From UBA3855 sp964472035 (GTDB lineage Bacteria > Bacillota > Clostridia > Oscillospirales > Ruminococcaceae): a stretch of 64,000 bases of DNA. This document shows positions 9,074-17,871 of the stretch, one piece after another. Position numbers and translations under genes: made by a program. Where the stretch lies: NCBI GenBank assembly GCA_964472035.1, contig CAYYIT010000006.1, forward strand, positions 4,377 to 68,376. The letters run 5' to 3'. The notes under the pieces are model-generated. The model saw only the letters and a list, made by a program, of their open reading frames with translations. It was not told the DNA's origin and made no database searches. Position 1 is the stretch's first letter. Each line of letters begins with the position of its first letter.

Positions 9074-11065
9074 ATGAAAACCCTTTCTGATTATATCAAA
9101 ATGACGCTTGCAGTGCTGCTTGTACTGATCTGCGCCATTCTGTGTGCAATGCGACTGATGACGATCCAGGTGGTCAATTCCGAACAGTACACCAAAACCA
9201 AGGTCATTACCAGTCAGTACACACAGTCCATCGCCGCGACAAGAGGCCAGATCGTCGATGCCGGCGGAACGACCATTATCGGCAATATGGTCAGCTACGC
9301 CGTCGTGATCGACGGCAAGAATTTCCCCTCGGAGCAGGAATCCGCCAATGCGGTGCTGCTCCAGCTTGCAGAGATCCTGCAAAAGGACAATATCGAATGG
9401 GAGGACACCCTCCCCATTTCTCGAGAAACGCCGTTTGCATTCGATGCAGAAACAGACGCCGAAACGATCAGCAAAATGAAAGCGGAGATCGGTGTCAACG
9501 ACTATGCGACCGCCCAGAACTGTATTGATGTTTTGGCAGAGGACTATGGTATTTCGGAGGATTACACTCCGGAGCAGAAACGTATGATCGCCGGTATCCG
9601 CTACACGATGCAGGATCGTGATTTTTCTGTCAGCAACCGTTTTGAACTGGCAAACGGACTGCAGATGCGTACGATCACCAGCATTTCGGAGCTGTCCCTG
9701 CAGCTCAAGGGCGTTGAGATCCAGGTGAAGGCGGACCGTGTCATCGAGGTGGGCGATGTCCTGCCCCATGAGATCGGCATGACCGGCCCCATCTATGCCG
9801 AGAACGCCGAAGAATACCTCGACAAGGGCTATTCCCTCGATGCCATCGTCGGTATCAGCGGCATCGAAAAAGCCATGGAAGACCAGCTTCAGGGAACGGA
9901 GGGCACCCGCAGCATTACCTTTGAAAACGGCATCATGGTGGCGGATGAAGTCACAAAAGCCGCAGTAGCGGGCAATACCGTCATGCTGACAGTCGACAGC
10001 GAATTTCAGCGCGGACTGCAGGGGATCCTCGAGGATTTTATCAGCAATTTCCACTCGATCAATAAGAAACCGGAGCTGAGCGGCAACGATGTCACAAGCG
10101 GCGCGCTTGTCGTCCTCGATGCCAAGACCGGCGCAGTGCTCGGAGAAGCGACCTGTCCGACCTACAATCTGATGGACTATTCTGAGTACTATACCCAGCT
10201 GCTCAACGCGGAAAATGATCCGCTGTTCAACCGCGCGACCATGGGCCTGTACCGTCCCGGCTCCACCTTCAAGACCATTACTGCGACCGCAGGTCTTAAC
10301 GAAGGCATTGTCAACGGCGGCACGGTCTATAACTGCCAGCAGGAATATTTCTATATCGACACCAAGTTCGGCTGTACCGGACTGCACAATGATATTTCTG
10401 TGGCGCGCGCACTGATGGTATCGTGCAACTCCTATTTCTACGAGCTGTCACGTCATCTGACGATCGACCGCATCGCGGACTATGCACATCTCTACGGCAT
10501 CGGTCAGCATACCGGACTCGAAACAATGGATTCTGCCGGATATATGGCAACGCCGGATCGCTACAAGGATCTCGGCATTCCGTGGACCGTCGGTCAGGTA
10601 CTGCAGGCAGGTATCGGTAACGGTGAGACCTCCGTCACACCACTGCAGCTTGCTAACGTCGCCTGCACGATCGCCAATGAGGGTGTCCGCTATGAGCCGT
10701 ATCTGGTGGACAGTATCTGGGATTACAACATGGAAAACTGCATTTCCGTGACACAGCCCACTGTGGCAGAAAGCATCGGCTTGAACTACAGCTATGTGTA
10801 TGACTATATCGAACAGGGTATGATCCTCGCTTCCACGAACAATATGCCGGAAGAATACTCCCTGGAAAATCTGGGATACAGCGTTGCGATCAAAACCGGT
10901 ACGCCCCAGGTCGAAAGCCGCGTTCAGGATTCCGTTTTTATCGGCTATGCACCTGCAAATGACCCGCAGATCGCATTCGCCGGCGTCATCGAGGGCGGCG
11001 AATACTCCAAGTATATGATCCGTGATATTCTCGAGCTTTACGATGACCATTACGGAATCCAGTAA
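9074..11065 (+). CDS. mrdA: Penicillin-binding protein 2, elongation-specific transpeptidase
   Basis: 663-residue class B PBP that crosslinks peptidoglycan during elongation. It has an N-terminal membrane anchor (residues 7-28), a long non-catalytic region, and a transpeptidase domain with the serine motif STFK (in YRPGSTFKT), the SCN triad (VSCNSYFYE) and KTG (AIKTGTPQ). Start at 9074 follows AAAGGAG; the longer frame from 9038 has no ribosome site. Last gene of the mreBCD unit; a strong promoter for the next gene lies downstream. RodA, its usual SEDS glycosyltransferase partner, is not in this cluster. Confidence 0.95.
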   Translation: MKTLSDYIKMTLAVLLVLICAILCAMRLMTIQVVNSEQYTKTKVITSQYTQSIAATRGQIVDAGGTTIIGNMVSYAVVIDGKNFPSEQESANAVLLQLAEILQKDNIEWEDTLPISRETPFAFDAETDAETISKMKAEIGVNDYATAQNCIDVLAEDYGISEDYTPEQKRMIAGIRYTMQDRDFSVSNRFELANGLQMRTITSISELSLQLKGVEIQVKADRVIEVGDVLPHEIGMTGPIYAENAEEYLDKGYSLDAIVGISGIEKAMEDQLQGTEGTRSITFENGIMVADEVTKAAVAGNTVMLTVDSEFQRGLQGILEDFISNFHSINKKPELSGNDVTSGALVVLDAKTGAVLGEATCPTYNLMDYSEYYTQLLNAENDPLFNRATMGLYRPGSTFKTITATAGLNEGIVNGGTVYNCQQEYFYIDTKFGCTGLHNDISVARALMVSCNSYFYELSRHLTIDRIADYAHLYGIGQHTGLETMDSAGYMATPDRYKDLGIPWTVGQVLQAGIGNGETSVTPLQLANVACTIANEGVRYEPYLVDSIWDYNMENCISVTQPTVAESIGLNYSYVYDYIEQGMILASTNNMPEEYSLENLGYSVAIKTGTPQVESRVQDSVFIGYAPANDPQIAFAGVIEGGEYSKYMIRDILELYDDHYGIQ

Positions 11066-11177
11066 GAGCAGCCTGAAGATTTGAAAAATGATGTTGATAT
11101 TTTCGTGATTTTTCATAATTATCGGTCGTTAAAATGCAGTATTTTTCACAATCTTGTTCTAAAATTGCATGATAAAA

Positions 11178-11205
11178 TTGACAAAATGCGTATTTGTGGT
11201 ATAAT
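11178..11205 (+). promoter_or_regulatory. Promoter of minD-mgsA
   Basis: Consensus TTGACA at 11178-11183, a 16-base spacer and TATAAT at 11200-11205 with a TG-n extension. It lies in the 249-base pbp2-minD gap, about 110 bases before minD, leaving a leader of roughly 100 bases with no recognised structure. Confidence 0.88.
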
Positions 11206-11314
11206 AATAAGTAGGCATGTTTGTGTAAAAAGTGATATCTTGACGCTGCCGTCAATATGAATAAGGCAGATTGGGGACGAGTTCAAAGGTGAACTCAGGA
11301 AAGGAGATTATTTC

Positions 11315-12058
11315 ATGGCAAAAAATCCAAAGCTGATTGCAATTACATCCGGTAAGGGCGGAACAGGTAAATCGTCCATTTGTTACGGTCTTGGTTATAC
11401 ACTCGCAAAGCAGGGCAACCGTACACTGATCATCGAGCTGGACTTCGGTCTGCGTTGTATGGATATCATGTTCGGCATGTCCGGCAATGTACAGTATGAC
11501 CTCGGCGATGTCCTGTCCGGCAAGAAGGAGATTCTGGACGCGGTGGCACATGTGCCGAGCGCAAGCAATCTGAATATTCTCTGTGCCCCCAAGGATCCGT
11601 TCATGACCGTCAATGCCGAGCAGATCGTTGATATCTGCCGCCGTATCAGAAAGTACTTTGACTTCATTATCATCGATACCGGCGCGGGCATCAACTCCCA
11701 CGTATTCGATATCGTAGAACAGGCAAACCTGATCCTCGTTGTCACCACACCCGATCCGATCTGTATCCGTGATGCAACGATGATGTCCGACGAGTTCTAC
11801 AGACGCGGCAACAAGAGACAGAGACTGATCATCAATAAGCTGAGCAAGAAGAGCATCAGCAGCCACCTGATCGAAAACCTCGATGAGATCATCGATACCA
11901 TCGGTATCCAGCTCCTCGGTGTGATCCCGGAGGATTTTGCGCTGACAGAGGCTACCGGTAAGGGCGTTCCGATCCCGACCAATGCGCCCAGTCTTGCAGC
12001 ATTTGATGCGATTTCCAAGCGCCTGAACGGAGAGTTCATGCCGCTTGTAATTAAGTAA
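11315..12058 (+). CDS. minD: MinD-like ATPase lacking the membrane-targeting tail
   Basis: 247-residue deviant-Walker ATPase of the MinD/ParA superfamily. The P-loop is KGGTGKS (residues 14-20, with signature lysines 14 and 19), followed by the MinD-type GLR..D segment and the nucleotide motif FIIIDTGAG. MinD normally sits on the membrane through a C-terminal amphipathic helix and positions the septum with MinC. Here the chain stops about where that helix should begin (ISKRLNGEFMPLVIK), and no minC or minE is nearby. Genomic position after mreBCD-pbp2 and before mgsA supports descent from MinD; a changed role is inferred. Start follows AAAGGAGA. Confidence 0.85.
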   Translation: MAKNPKLIAITSGKGGTGKSSICYGLGYTLAKQGNRTLIIELDFGLRCMDIMFGMSGNVQYDLGDVLSGKKEILDAVAHVPSASNLNILCAPKDPFMTVNAEQIVDICRRIRKYFDFIIIDTGAGINSHVFDIVEQANLILVVTTPDPICIRDATMMSDEFYRRGNKRQRLIINKLSKKSISSHLIENLDEIIDTIGIQLLGVIPEDFALTEATGKGVPIPTNAPSLAAFDAISKRLNGEFMPLVIK

Positions 12059-12106
12059 ATCAATTATCAATAATGGCCGCAGCTGCGGCGGAAGGGAATG
12101 AGAAGT

Positions 12107-12511
12107 ATGACAATAGCCTTAATCGCACATGACGCCAAGAAAGAACTGATGGTGCAGTTCTGCATTGCCTATTGCGGTATTCTTTCAAGGTACAACCTTT
12201 GTGCAACCGGAACTACCGGCAAGCTGGTGAGTGAAGCTACCGGTCTGTCCATCCAGAAGTATTTGAGCGGCTCCCAGGGCGGCGGACAGCAGATCGGAGC
12301 AAGAATCTCCTGCAATGAAATTGACGTTCTGCTTTTCTTCCGTGACCCCATCACAGCGAAGTCATCCGAGCCCAATGATATGGATCTGCTCCGTCTGTGC
12401 GATGTGCATAATGTACCTGTTGCAACCAATATCGCTACCGGTGAAGCGCTGATCATGGCATTGGAACGCGGCGATCTCGACTGGAGAGAGATCGGCAACC
12501 CCACAATCTGA
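12107..12511 (+). CDS. mgsA: Methylglyoxal synthase
   Basis: 134-residue enzyme converting dihydroxyacetone phosphate to methylglyoxal and phosphate, a bypass of lower glycolysis. The N-terminus (MTIALIAHDAKKELMVQFC), the phosphate-binding TTG, and the catalytic region EIDVLLFFRDP match the family, as does the end VATNIATGEALI. I choose the ATG at 12107, 10 bases after AAGGG; the in-frame ATG at 12098 is only one base from that site. Follows minD, as in other Clostridia, and ends before a strong terminator. Confidence 0.95.
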   Translation: MTIALIAHDAKKELMVQFCIAYCGILSRYNLCATGTTGKLVSEATGLSIQKYLSGSQGGGQQIGARISCNEIDVLLFFRDPITAKSSEPNDMDLLRLCDVHNVPVATNIATGEALIMALERGDLDWREIGNPTI

Positions 12512-12523
12512 GTTAACATACGA

Positions 12524-12592
12524 GTCTGCTGTTATTGTGTCCGTGCCTGTGTGGAATGAGTAGGAAAACGGACGATTGCAGCAGGCTTTTTT
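12524..12592 (+). terminator. Two-part hairpin terminator between mgsA and hisS
   Basis: Outer stem GTCTGCTG (12524-12531) pairs with CAGCAGGC (12579-12586); inner stem GTCCGT (12539-12544) pairs with ACGGAC (12568-12573); six T residues follow (12587-12592). The hisS ribosome site begins four bases later. No T-box sequence is present, so this is called a terminator, though attenuation of hisS is possible. Confidence 0.75.
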
Positions 12593-12605
12593 ATTGGAGG
12601 TATCT

Positions 12606-13934
12606 ATGGCAATTTTGAAACGACCCAACGGAACCGAGGACATTCTGCCGTCCACAAGCCGGCAGTGGCAGGTGCTGGAGAATTATCTTCGTGAGACCGC
12701 CGCAAACTATGGCTTCCAGGAGATCCGTATCCCGACCTTTGAGCAGACGGAGCTATTCTGCCGCGGCGTGGGCGAGACCACCGATGTCGTGCAGAAAGAG
12801 ATGTATACCGTTACCGCAAAGGAATCCACCTTCACACTGCGTCCGGAAGGCACTGCAGGCACCATTCGTGCCATGCTGCAGAACGGTCTGCTGAATGAAG
12901 CGCTTCCGCAGCGTGTATACTATATTCTGTCCTGCTTCCGTCATGAGCGTCCGCAGGCCGGCCGTCTCAGAGAATTCCACCAGTTCGGCGTGGAAATGGC
13001 AGGCTCTCCGCATCCGAGTGCGGATGCAGAGGTGATCAGCCTCGCAAAGCAGATCCTTGACCAGCTCGGTCTGAAGGACATTGAGCTGCGCATCAATTCC
13101 ATCGGATGCCCGAATTGCCGCAAGGCGTATTACGAAGCGCTCAAGGCGCATTTCTCCAAGGCGCAGGATCAGCTCTGCGAGACCTGTCAGGAGCGTCTTG
13201 ATAAGAATCCCATGCGTCTGCTCGACTGCAAGAGTCCGATCTGTAAGGAGATCGGCAAGGATGCACCGGAGATCCTCGACTATCTCTGCGATGACTGCAG
13301 CAGCCATTTTGCACAGCTCAAGACCAACCTTGACCTGCTGGGCATCGCCTACACTGTCGATCCCAGAATCGTCCGCGGTCTGGACTATTACACCAAGACC
13401 GTGTTCGAGTTCGTCACTACTTCCATCGGTGCACAGGGCACCGTCTGCGGCGGCGGCCGTTATGACGGCCTGATCGAACAGCTCGGAGGACCTGCTACCC
13501 CCGCCCTTGGCTTCGGCATGGGCTTGGAGCGCCTGCTTCTGACGCTGCGCAGCCAGAATATCGAGCTGCCCGAGCCCGAGGGTTGCAGCCTGTACTTCGT
13601 CCCCATGGGCGATGCGGCGGCAGCCAAGACCCTGCAGCTGACCGCTGCCCTTCGCAAGGAAGGCATATCTGCACAGACTGATGTGATGGGCAGAAGCCTG
13701 CGTGCGCAGATGAAGTACGCGGACAAGATCGGTGCGGCGTTCACCATGGTGATTGGCGACAATGAGCTGGCAGCTGGACAGGCTGAACTGAAGAACATGA
13801 AGACCGGCGAGAAGATCACCCTGAAGTTGGATGATTCCTTCACCGGAGCTTTTGCAGATATCGAAATCGCCCAGATGCTTGCTGTGGATGAGCAGCTTGC
13901 CGGCATCCTGGGAAACGCAATTGAGGAGGCATAA
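12606..13934 (+). CDS. hisS: Histidyl-tRNA synthetase
   Basis: 442-residue class II synthetase charging tRNA-His. Motif 1 is near the N-terminus (RPNGTEDILP), motif 2 is CFRHERPQAGRLREFHQFG, the histidine-binding segment is RGLDYYTKTVFEF, and motif 3 is ALGFGMGLERLLL. The C-terminal anticodon-binding domain starts near residue 325. Start at 12606 follows GGAGG directly after the terminator U-tract. Two bases separate it from aspS, so they are co-transcribed, a common pairing in Firmicutes. Confidence 0.97.
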   Translation: MAILKRPNGTEDILPSTSRQWQVLENYLRETAANYGFQEIRIPTFEQTELFCRGVGETTDVVQKEMYTVTAKESTFTLRPEGTAGTIRAMLQNGLLNEALPQRVYYILSCFRHERPQAGRLREFHQFGVEMAGSPHPSADAEVISLAKQILDQLGLKDIELRINSIGCPNCRKAYYEALKAHFSKAQDQLCETCQERLDKNPMRLLDCKSPICKEIGKDAPEILDYLCDDCSSHFAQLKTNLDLLGIAYTVDPRIVRGLDYYTKTVFEFVTTSIGAQGTVCGGGRYDGLIEQLGGPATPALGFGMGLERLLLTLRSQNIELPEPEGCSLYFVPMGDAAAAKTLQLTAALRKEGISAQTDVMGRSLRAQMKYADKIGAAFTMVIGDNELAAGQAELKNMKTGEKITLKLDDSFTGAFADIEIAQMLAVDEQLAGILGNAIEEA

Positions 13935-13936
13935 TT

Positions 13937-15727
13937 ATGGCAGAATCTATGGGAAATCTTCGCCGCACCCACGGCTGCGGTGAAGTCACTGAGCCGGGCA
14001 TGGATGTCGTTGTCGGCGGCTTTGTGCAGAAGGTAAGAAACAAGGGTAAGCTGATTTTCATCGTCCTGCGTGACCGCAGCGGCTGTGTGCAGCTCGTATT
14101 CGATGACACCACAGCTCCTGAAATTTTTGAAAAGGCAGCGTCCTGCCACAGCGAATATGTGCTTCTTGCAAAGGGAACCTCCATTCCCAGAGAGAGCATC
14201 AACCCCGATATGCCCACCGGCAGGATCGAGCTGAAGGTGGAAGAGCTGCGCATCCTTGCAAAGTCCGAAACACCGCCCTTCGTTGTCAGTGATGAGACCA
14301 ATGTCAATGAGGAGCTTCGCCTGAAGTACCGTTACCTTGACCTGCGCCGCGCTCCGCTGCAGCAGAATCTGATCATGCGTCACAAGATCGCACAGTGCGC
14401 AAGAGAGTATTTTTACGCCAATGACTTCATCGAGATCGAGACTCCCATGATGATGAAGTCCACGCCCGAGGGCGCACGCGACTATCTGATCCCGTCCCGT
14501 GTACACAACGGCAAGTTCTATGCACTGCCCCAGTCACCGCAGATCTACAAGCAGCTGCTCATGATCTCCGGTATGGAGCGTTATATCCAGATCGCAAGAT
14601 GCTTCCGTGATGAGGATCTGCGTGCGGATCGTCAGCCGGAATTCACACAGATCGACCTTGAGATGTCCTATGTGGACGTGGAGGATATCCTCTCCCTGAC
14701 CGAGGGCTTTATTGCCAAGCTTCTGAAGGATGTGCTCGGCAAGGAAGTCACCCTTCCGCTGCCTCGCCTTTCCTATGCGGATGCCATGAATCGTTACGGC
14801 TCCGATAAGCCGGATACCCGCTTCGGCATGGAGATCCAGGATGTGTCCGACCTCGTGAAGGACAGCGGCTTCGGTGTATTCTCCGGTGCGGTACAGTCCG
14901 GCGGCAGCGTTCGCTGCATCGTAGCCAAGGACGGCGCAAAGGTCCTCTCCAGAAAGGAGATCGACAAGCTCACCGATATGGTGCGCGGCATCGGTGCCAA
15001 GGGTCTTGCCTTCATCCGCTGGGCGGATGAACAGCCGACTTGTGCATTCTCCAAGTTCTTCTCCGAGGAGGAACTCCAGAACCTCCTGAATACCATTGGC
15101 TGTGAAAAGGGCGACGTTGCGCTCTTTATCGCGGATAAGAACAGCGTGACCCTGCCCGTTCTCGGCGCACTGCGTCTGGAGGTGGCAAAGAAGCTCGATA
15201 TCATCCCCGAGGATCAGCTCAACTTCCTCTGGATCACCCAGTTCCCGTTCTTCGAATGGGACGAGGATTCCCAGACATGGGTGGCAATGCACCATCCCTT
15301 CACCATGCCCGAGGACGACTGCCTGCCCTTCCTGGAAAGTGATCCCGGCAAGGTGACTGCAAAGGCATACGACCTCGTACTCAACGGCATCGAGCTGAGC
15401 TCCGGCTCCATGCGTATCACGGACTTCGAGCTGCAGCAGAAGATGTTCCGTGCGCTGGGTCTCACTGATGAGGAGATCGAAGCAAAGTTCGGCTTCCTTG
15501 TGGAAGCATACCGCTACGGCGCACCGCCCCACGGCGGTCTGGGCATCGGTCTTGACCGACTTGCCATGGTTCTGTGCAAGGCAGAGAGCCTGCGTGACGT
15601 GCTGGCCTTCCCGAAGGTGAAGGATGCCTCCGAGCTGATGAGTGCCTGCCCGTCCGTTGTCGAGCAGGAAAACCTCGATGTGCTGGGCATTACCGTTACT
15701 GCACAACCGGAAGAAACCGAAGCATAA
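13937..15727 (+). CDS. aspS: Aspartyl-tRNA synthetase
   Basis: 596-residue bacterial-type class II AspRS. An N-terminal OB-fold anticodon domain (about 15-105), the catalytic core with motif 2 (ARCFRDEDLRADRQPEFTQ), the bacterial GAD insertion (about 290-420), and motif 3 (GLGIGLDRLAMVLC) are in order. Whether it charges only tRNA-Asp or also tRNA-Asn cannot be judged from this window. The ribosome site is in the end of hisS. Followed by a perfect palindromic terminator. Confidence 0.97.
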   Translation: MAESMGNLRRTHGCGEVTEPGMDVVVGGFVQKVRNKGKLIFIVLRDRSGCVQLVFDDTTAPEIFEKAASCHSEYVLLAKGTSIPRESINPDMPTGRIELKVEELRILAKSETPPFVVSDETNVNEELRLKYRYLDLRRAPLQQNLIMRHKIAQCAREYFYANDFIEIETPMMMKSTPEGARDYLIPSRVHNGKFYALPQSPQIYKQLLMISGMERYIQIARCFRDEDLRADRQPEFTQIDLEMSYVDVEDILSLTEGFIAKLLKDVLGKEVTLPLPRLSYADAMNRYGSDKPDTRFGMEIQDVSDLVKDSGFGVFSGAVQSGGSVRCIVAKDGAKVLSRKEIDKLTDMVRGIGAKGLAFIRWADEQPTCAFSKFFSEEELQNLLNTIGCEKGDVALFIADKNSVTLPVLGALRLEVAKKLDIIPEDQLNFLWITQFPFFEWDEDSQTWVAMHHPFTMPEDDCLPFLESDPGKVTAKAYDLVLNGIELSSGSMRITDFELQQKMFRALGLTDEEIEAKFGFLVEAYRYGAPPHGGLGIGLDRLAMVLCKAESLRDVLAFPKVKDASELMSACPSVVEQENLDVLGITVTAQPEETEA

Positions 15728-15753
15728 TCAAGGCGGCACCGCCCCAAAAAAAC

Positions 15754-15785
15754 AATGGATCTCAGACAATTGTCTGAGATCCATT
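15754..15785. terminator. Bidirectional palindromic terminator
   Basis: A perfect 32-base palindrome (arms 15754-15769 and 15770-15785) lies between aspS and the convergent lipoprotein gene. T residues follow on the plus strand, and an A-run before it (15745-15751) provides a U-tract for the minus strand. Confidence 0.9.
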
Positions 15786-15790
15786 TTGTG

Positions 15791-17029
15791 TTATTCTGTC
15801 TGCAGAAGATCGCCGAACTGTTCCAGGAACGCATCCGCAATGATCTGGCAGCCCTCATCATTGGGATGACCGCCGTAGCGTGCCGTTGCCGGATCCGCAG
15901 GGTCCGAGAGGAGGGAGGCGAAATCAAAGAATTCCACACCCATCTCTTCCGCGAGAGCCAGAAGCTTCTCGTTGAGTGCAATGCGGTTTGCCTCTGCATC
16001 GCCCTCCATATTGTAGGGAGGTGCGTTGAACAGGATCACCTTGCAGCCGGCATTTTTCAGCTCTGTGAGGATCGTGCGCAGCCACGCTTCGATCTCTTCG
16101 GCAGTGCTGCCGCCGGTTCCGCCGTAGGGACCTGCAAGCAGGTCATTGGTGCCGAAGGCAACAGTGACAATGTCCGCACTCTTGGCGCGTTCCAGCCAGT
16201 CGCCGCAGGTTGCCGCATCGCTTGCCTTTGCGGAGCCAATGCCGAGATTCCAGAACGCATAGTCGGAGCCGAGCGCCTCTGAAAGCTGCGACACCCAGAA
16301 GTTGTTGGCAAATTCCGTCGTTTCACAGCCCTGTGTGATGGAGTCGCCGATATTTGCGATCTTCAGCTTCACATCGCGTTTGCAGCCGATGAACTGCGGT
16401 GCAGGCGCTTCGTTGCTGAAGATGAACTGTCCGCCGTTCTTGCTGTAATAAGAGTGCGCAATATTGGACATCTGGAGGGAGGGGATATCCGTGCCGCTGA
16501 TCGTCCATTCCCAGACAAGATAATGTCCCTCCGGAATATCGATCGTCACGCTGTCGCTCCAGTAGGTCTCACCGCTTGCCACATCCTTTGTCGCGCTGCC
16601 GTCAAATGTCACAGCTGTGACATTGCTGACCGGATCCTCCGGACTTGTGCCGCCGTCAGCGACGCTTGCACTGATGATCTGATAAGCACCGCCGGGCATG
16701 CCGGCATACCCGAATCTTCCCTTGGCATCCATCGTGGCATCAACGGTATTGGAGAAATAGAACTTGTACTCCAGTTCGCCGTACTCTTCCAGCGGATAAT
16801 AGCTGCGGTAAGTGACGGTGTCGATGTTGCGCAGCAGGTAATGCGATCCGGTGGAGACTGCGGTGTTGGAGACATAGCCGTCAAATGGTGATGGCTGCTT
16901 TTCGATGGGCGCTTCTGTTTCCGCAGCCGTCTCTGTCACGGATTCCTGCGATCCGGTCGAAGTACCGCCGCATGCAGTAAGACTGAGCAGCATCGCAGCA
17001 CTGAGTATCAGACTCATGATTCGTTTCAT
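15791..17029 (-). CDS. Secreted SGNH/GDSL-family lipoprotein, probable carbohydrate esterase
   Basis: 412-residue lipoprotein. The signal peptide ends in a lipobox (LSLTAC, lipidated Cys20), followed by a Thr/Glu-rich linker. Residues about 45-215 form a beta-rich domain, then an SGNH hydrolase: block I GDSIT with nucleophile Ser230, block II NLGIGS, block III GTND, and block V HPND. The jelly-roll-plus-SGNH order resembles CE2-type carbohydrate esterases, so deacetylation of a glycan is a reasonable inference, not proven. The ATG at 17029 follows AGGAGG; upstream frame extension is rejected because it would bury the signal peptide. Divergent from the two-component operon. Confidence 0.85.
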   Translation of the reverse strand: MKRIMSLILSAAMLLSLTACGGTSTGSQESVTETAAETEAPIEKQPSPFDGYVSNTAVSTGSHYLLRNIDTVTYRSYYPLEEYGELEYKFYFSNTVDATMDAKGRFGYAGMPGGAYQIISASVADGGTSPEDPVSNVTAVTFDGSATKDVASGETYWSDSVTIDIPEGHYLVWEWTISGTDIPSLQMSNIAHSYYSKNGGQFIFSNEAPAPQFIGCKRDVKLKIANIGDSITQGCETTEFANNFWVSQLSEALGSDYAFWNLGIGSAKASDAATCGDWLERAKSADIVTVAFGTNDLLAGPYGGTGGSTAEEIEAWLRTILTELKNAGCKVILFNAPPYNMEGDAEANRIALNEKLLALAEEMGVEFFDFASLLSDPADPATARYGGHPNDEGCQIIADAFLEQFGDLLQTE

Positions 17030-17129
17030 ATGATATCCTCCTGGTGATGGCGGGTATCCCCGCTCTGTTTTTATCTTCTCTGCCATTATACCAGATTCCG
17101 GCACGGATGTCAACAATCCGCGGCAGTGC

Positions 17130-17158
17130 TTGTTATTCTGACCTGATTGTGCTATAAT
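17130..17158 (+). promoter_or_regulatory. Promoter of the two-component operon
   Basis: TTGTTA at 17130-17135, a 17-base spacer and TATAAT at 17153-17158 with TG-n extension (17150-17152). The response regulator starts 58 bases downstream. Confidence 0.8.
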
Positions 17159-17187
17159 TGATGCAGAAATGATGCAAATTTGATGTA
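17159..17187 (+). promoter_or_regulatory. Triple TGATGCA direct repeat, candidate response-regulator operator
   Basis: TGATGCA (17159-17165), TGATGCA (17170-17176) and TGATGTA (17181-17187) repeat with an exact 11-base period directly after the -10 element. OmpR-family regulators bind such direct repeats on one DNA face. The same heptamer with the same period occurs before the C39 peptidase gene at 20290-20307. Autoregulation is inferred. Confidence 0.6.
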
Positions 17188-17216
17188 TGCTATAGGAAAA
17201 ACAAAGGAGAACCAAC

Positions 17217-17870
17217 ATGATCAGGATTTGTATTGTAGAGGATGAAAAACCCATCGCCAACCTCATCCGGATGAGCCTGTCCCGTCAGGGCTATCACTGT
17301 ACCTGCGTGTATGACGGAATGGAAGCTGCCGACCTGCTCGAGCAGGAAAGCTTCGATCTTGTGCTGCTCGATGTGATGCTTCCGGGAACCGATGGCTTCA
17401 CCCTGCTTGAATTCGTCAGAACCCTCGGGATCCCCGTGATCTTCATCACCGCAAAGAACTCCGTGAGCGACAAAGTAAAGGGCCTTCGCATGGGGGCGGA
17501 GGATTACATTGTCAAGCCCTTTGAGATCCTTGAACTCATTGCAAGAGTGGAGGTCGTGCTGCGTCGTTATCACAAGCTGGATGATGTCCTGCAGATCGGC
17601 GGACTGAGCATTGACACCGTATCCATGGTCGTCAGACGGGACGAGGAGGAGATCCTCCTCACCAACAAGGAATACGAGCTTCTGCTGCTCTTTGCGCGAA
17701 ATCCCAACATCGCACTCTATCGTGAGACCATCTACGAACGCGTCTGGGGAGGGGAGTACGACGGCGAAAGCAGAACGGTCGATCTCCACGTGCAGCGCCT
17801 CCGGAAGAAGACGGGCTGGCAGAAGCTCCTGCGCGCCATTCCGAAGGTCGGATACCGCTTAGAGGTGTAG
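17217..17870 (+). CDS. OmpR/PhoB-family response regulator
   Basis: 217-residue two-component regulator. The receiver domain (1-115) has the acidic pair Glu8-Asp9, phosphoacceptor Asp52 (VLLDVML), the conserved Thr in FITA and Lys near residue 101 (IVKPFE). A winged-helix DNA-binding domain occupies about 125-215 (RTVDLHVQRLRKK is the recognition helix). Start follows AAAGGAG. One base separates it from the sensor kinase. Target genes cannot be read directly, but the repeats at its own promoter and before the C39 peptidase are candidates. Confidence 0.95.
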   Translation: MIRICIVEDEKPIANLIRMSLSRQGYHCTCVYDGMEAADLLEQESFDLVLLDVMLPGTDGFTLLEFVRTLGIPVIFITAKNSVSDKVKGLRMGAEDYIVKPFEILELIARVEVVLRRYHKLDDVLQIGGLSIDTVSMVVRRDEEEILLTNKEYELLLLFARNPNIALYRETIYERVWGGEYDGESRTVDLHVQRLRKKTGWQKLLRAIPKVGYRLEV

Positions 17871-17871
17871 C

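Noticed and set aside
8432..10387. 651-codon open frame on the minus strand opposite mreD and pbp2
   Set aside because: Antisense shadow of conserved genes with His/Gln-rich random composition.
11315..12058. ParA or FlhG instead of MinD
   Set aside because: The GLR..D segment after the P-loop and the location between the mre cluster and mgsA favour MinD descent; no parB or flagellar genes are adjacent.
12512..12605. T-box riboswitch before hisS
   Set aside because: The region is under 100 bases and lacks the conserved T-box antiterminator sequence and specifier stem.
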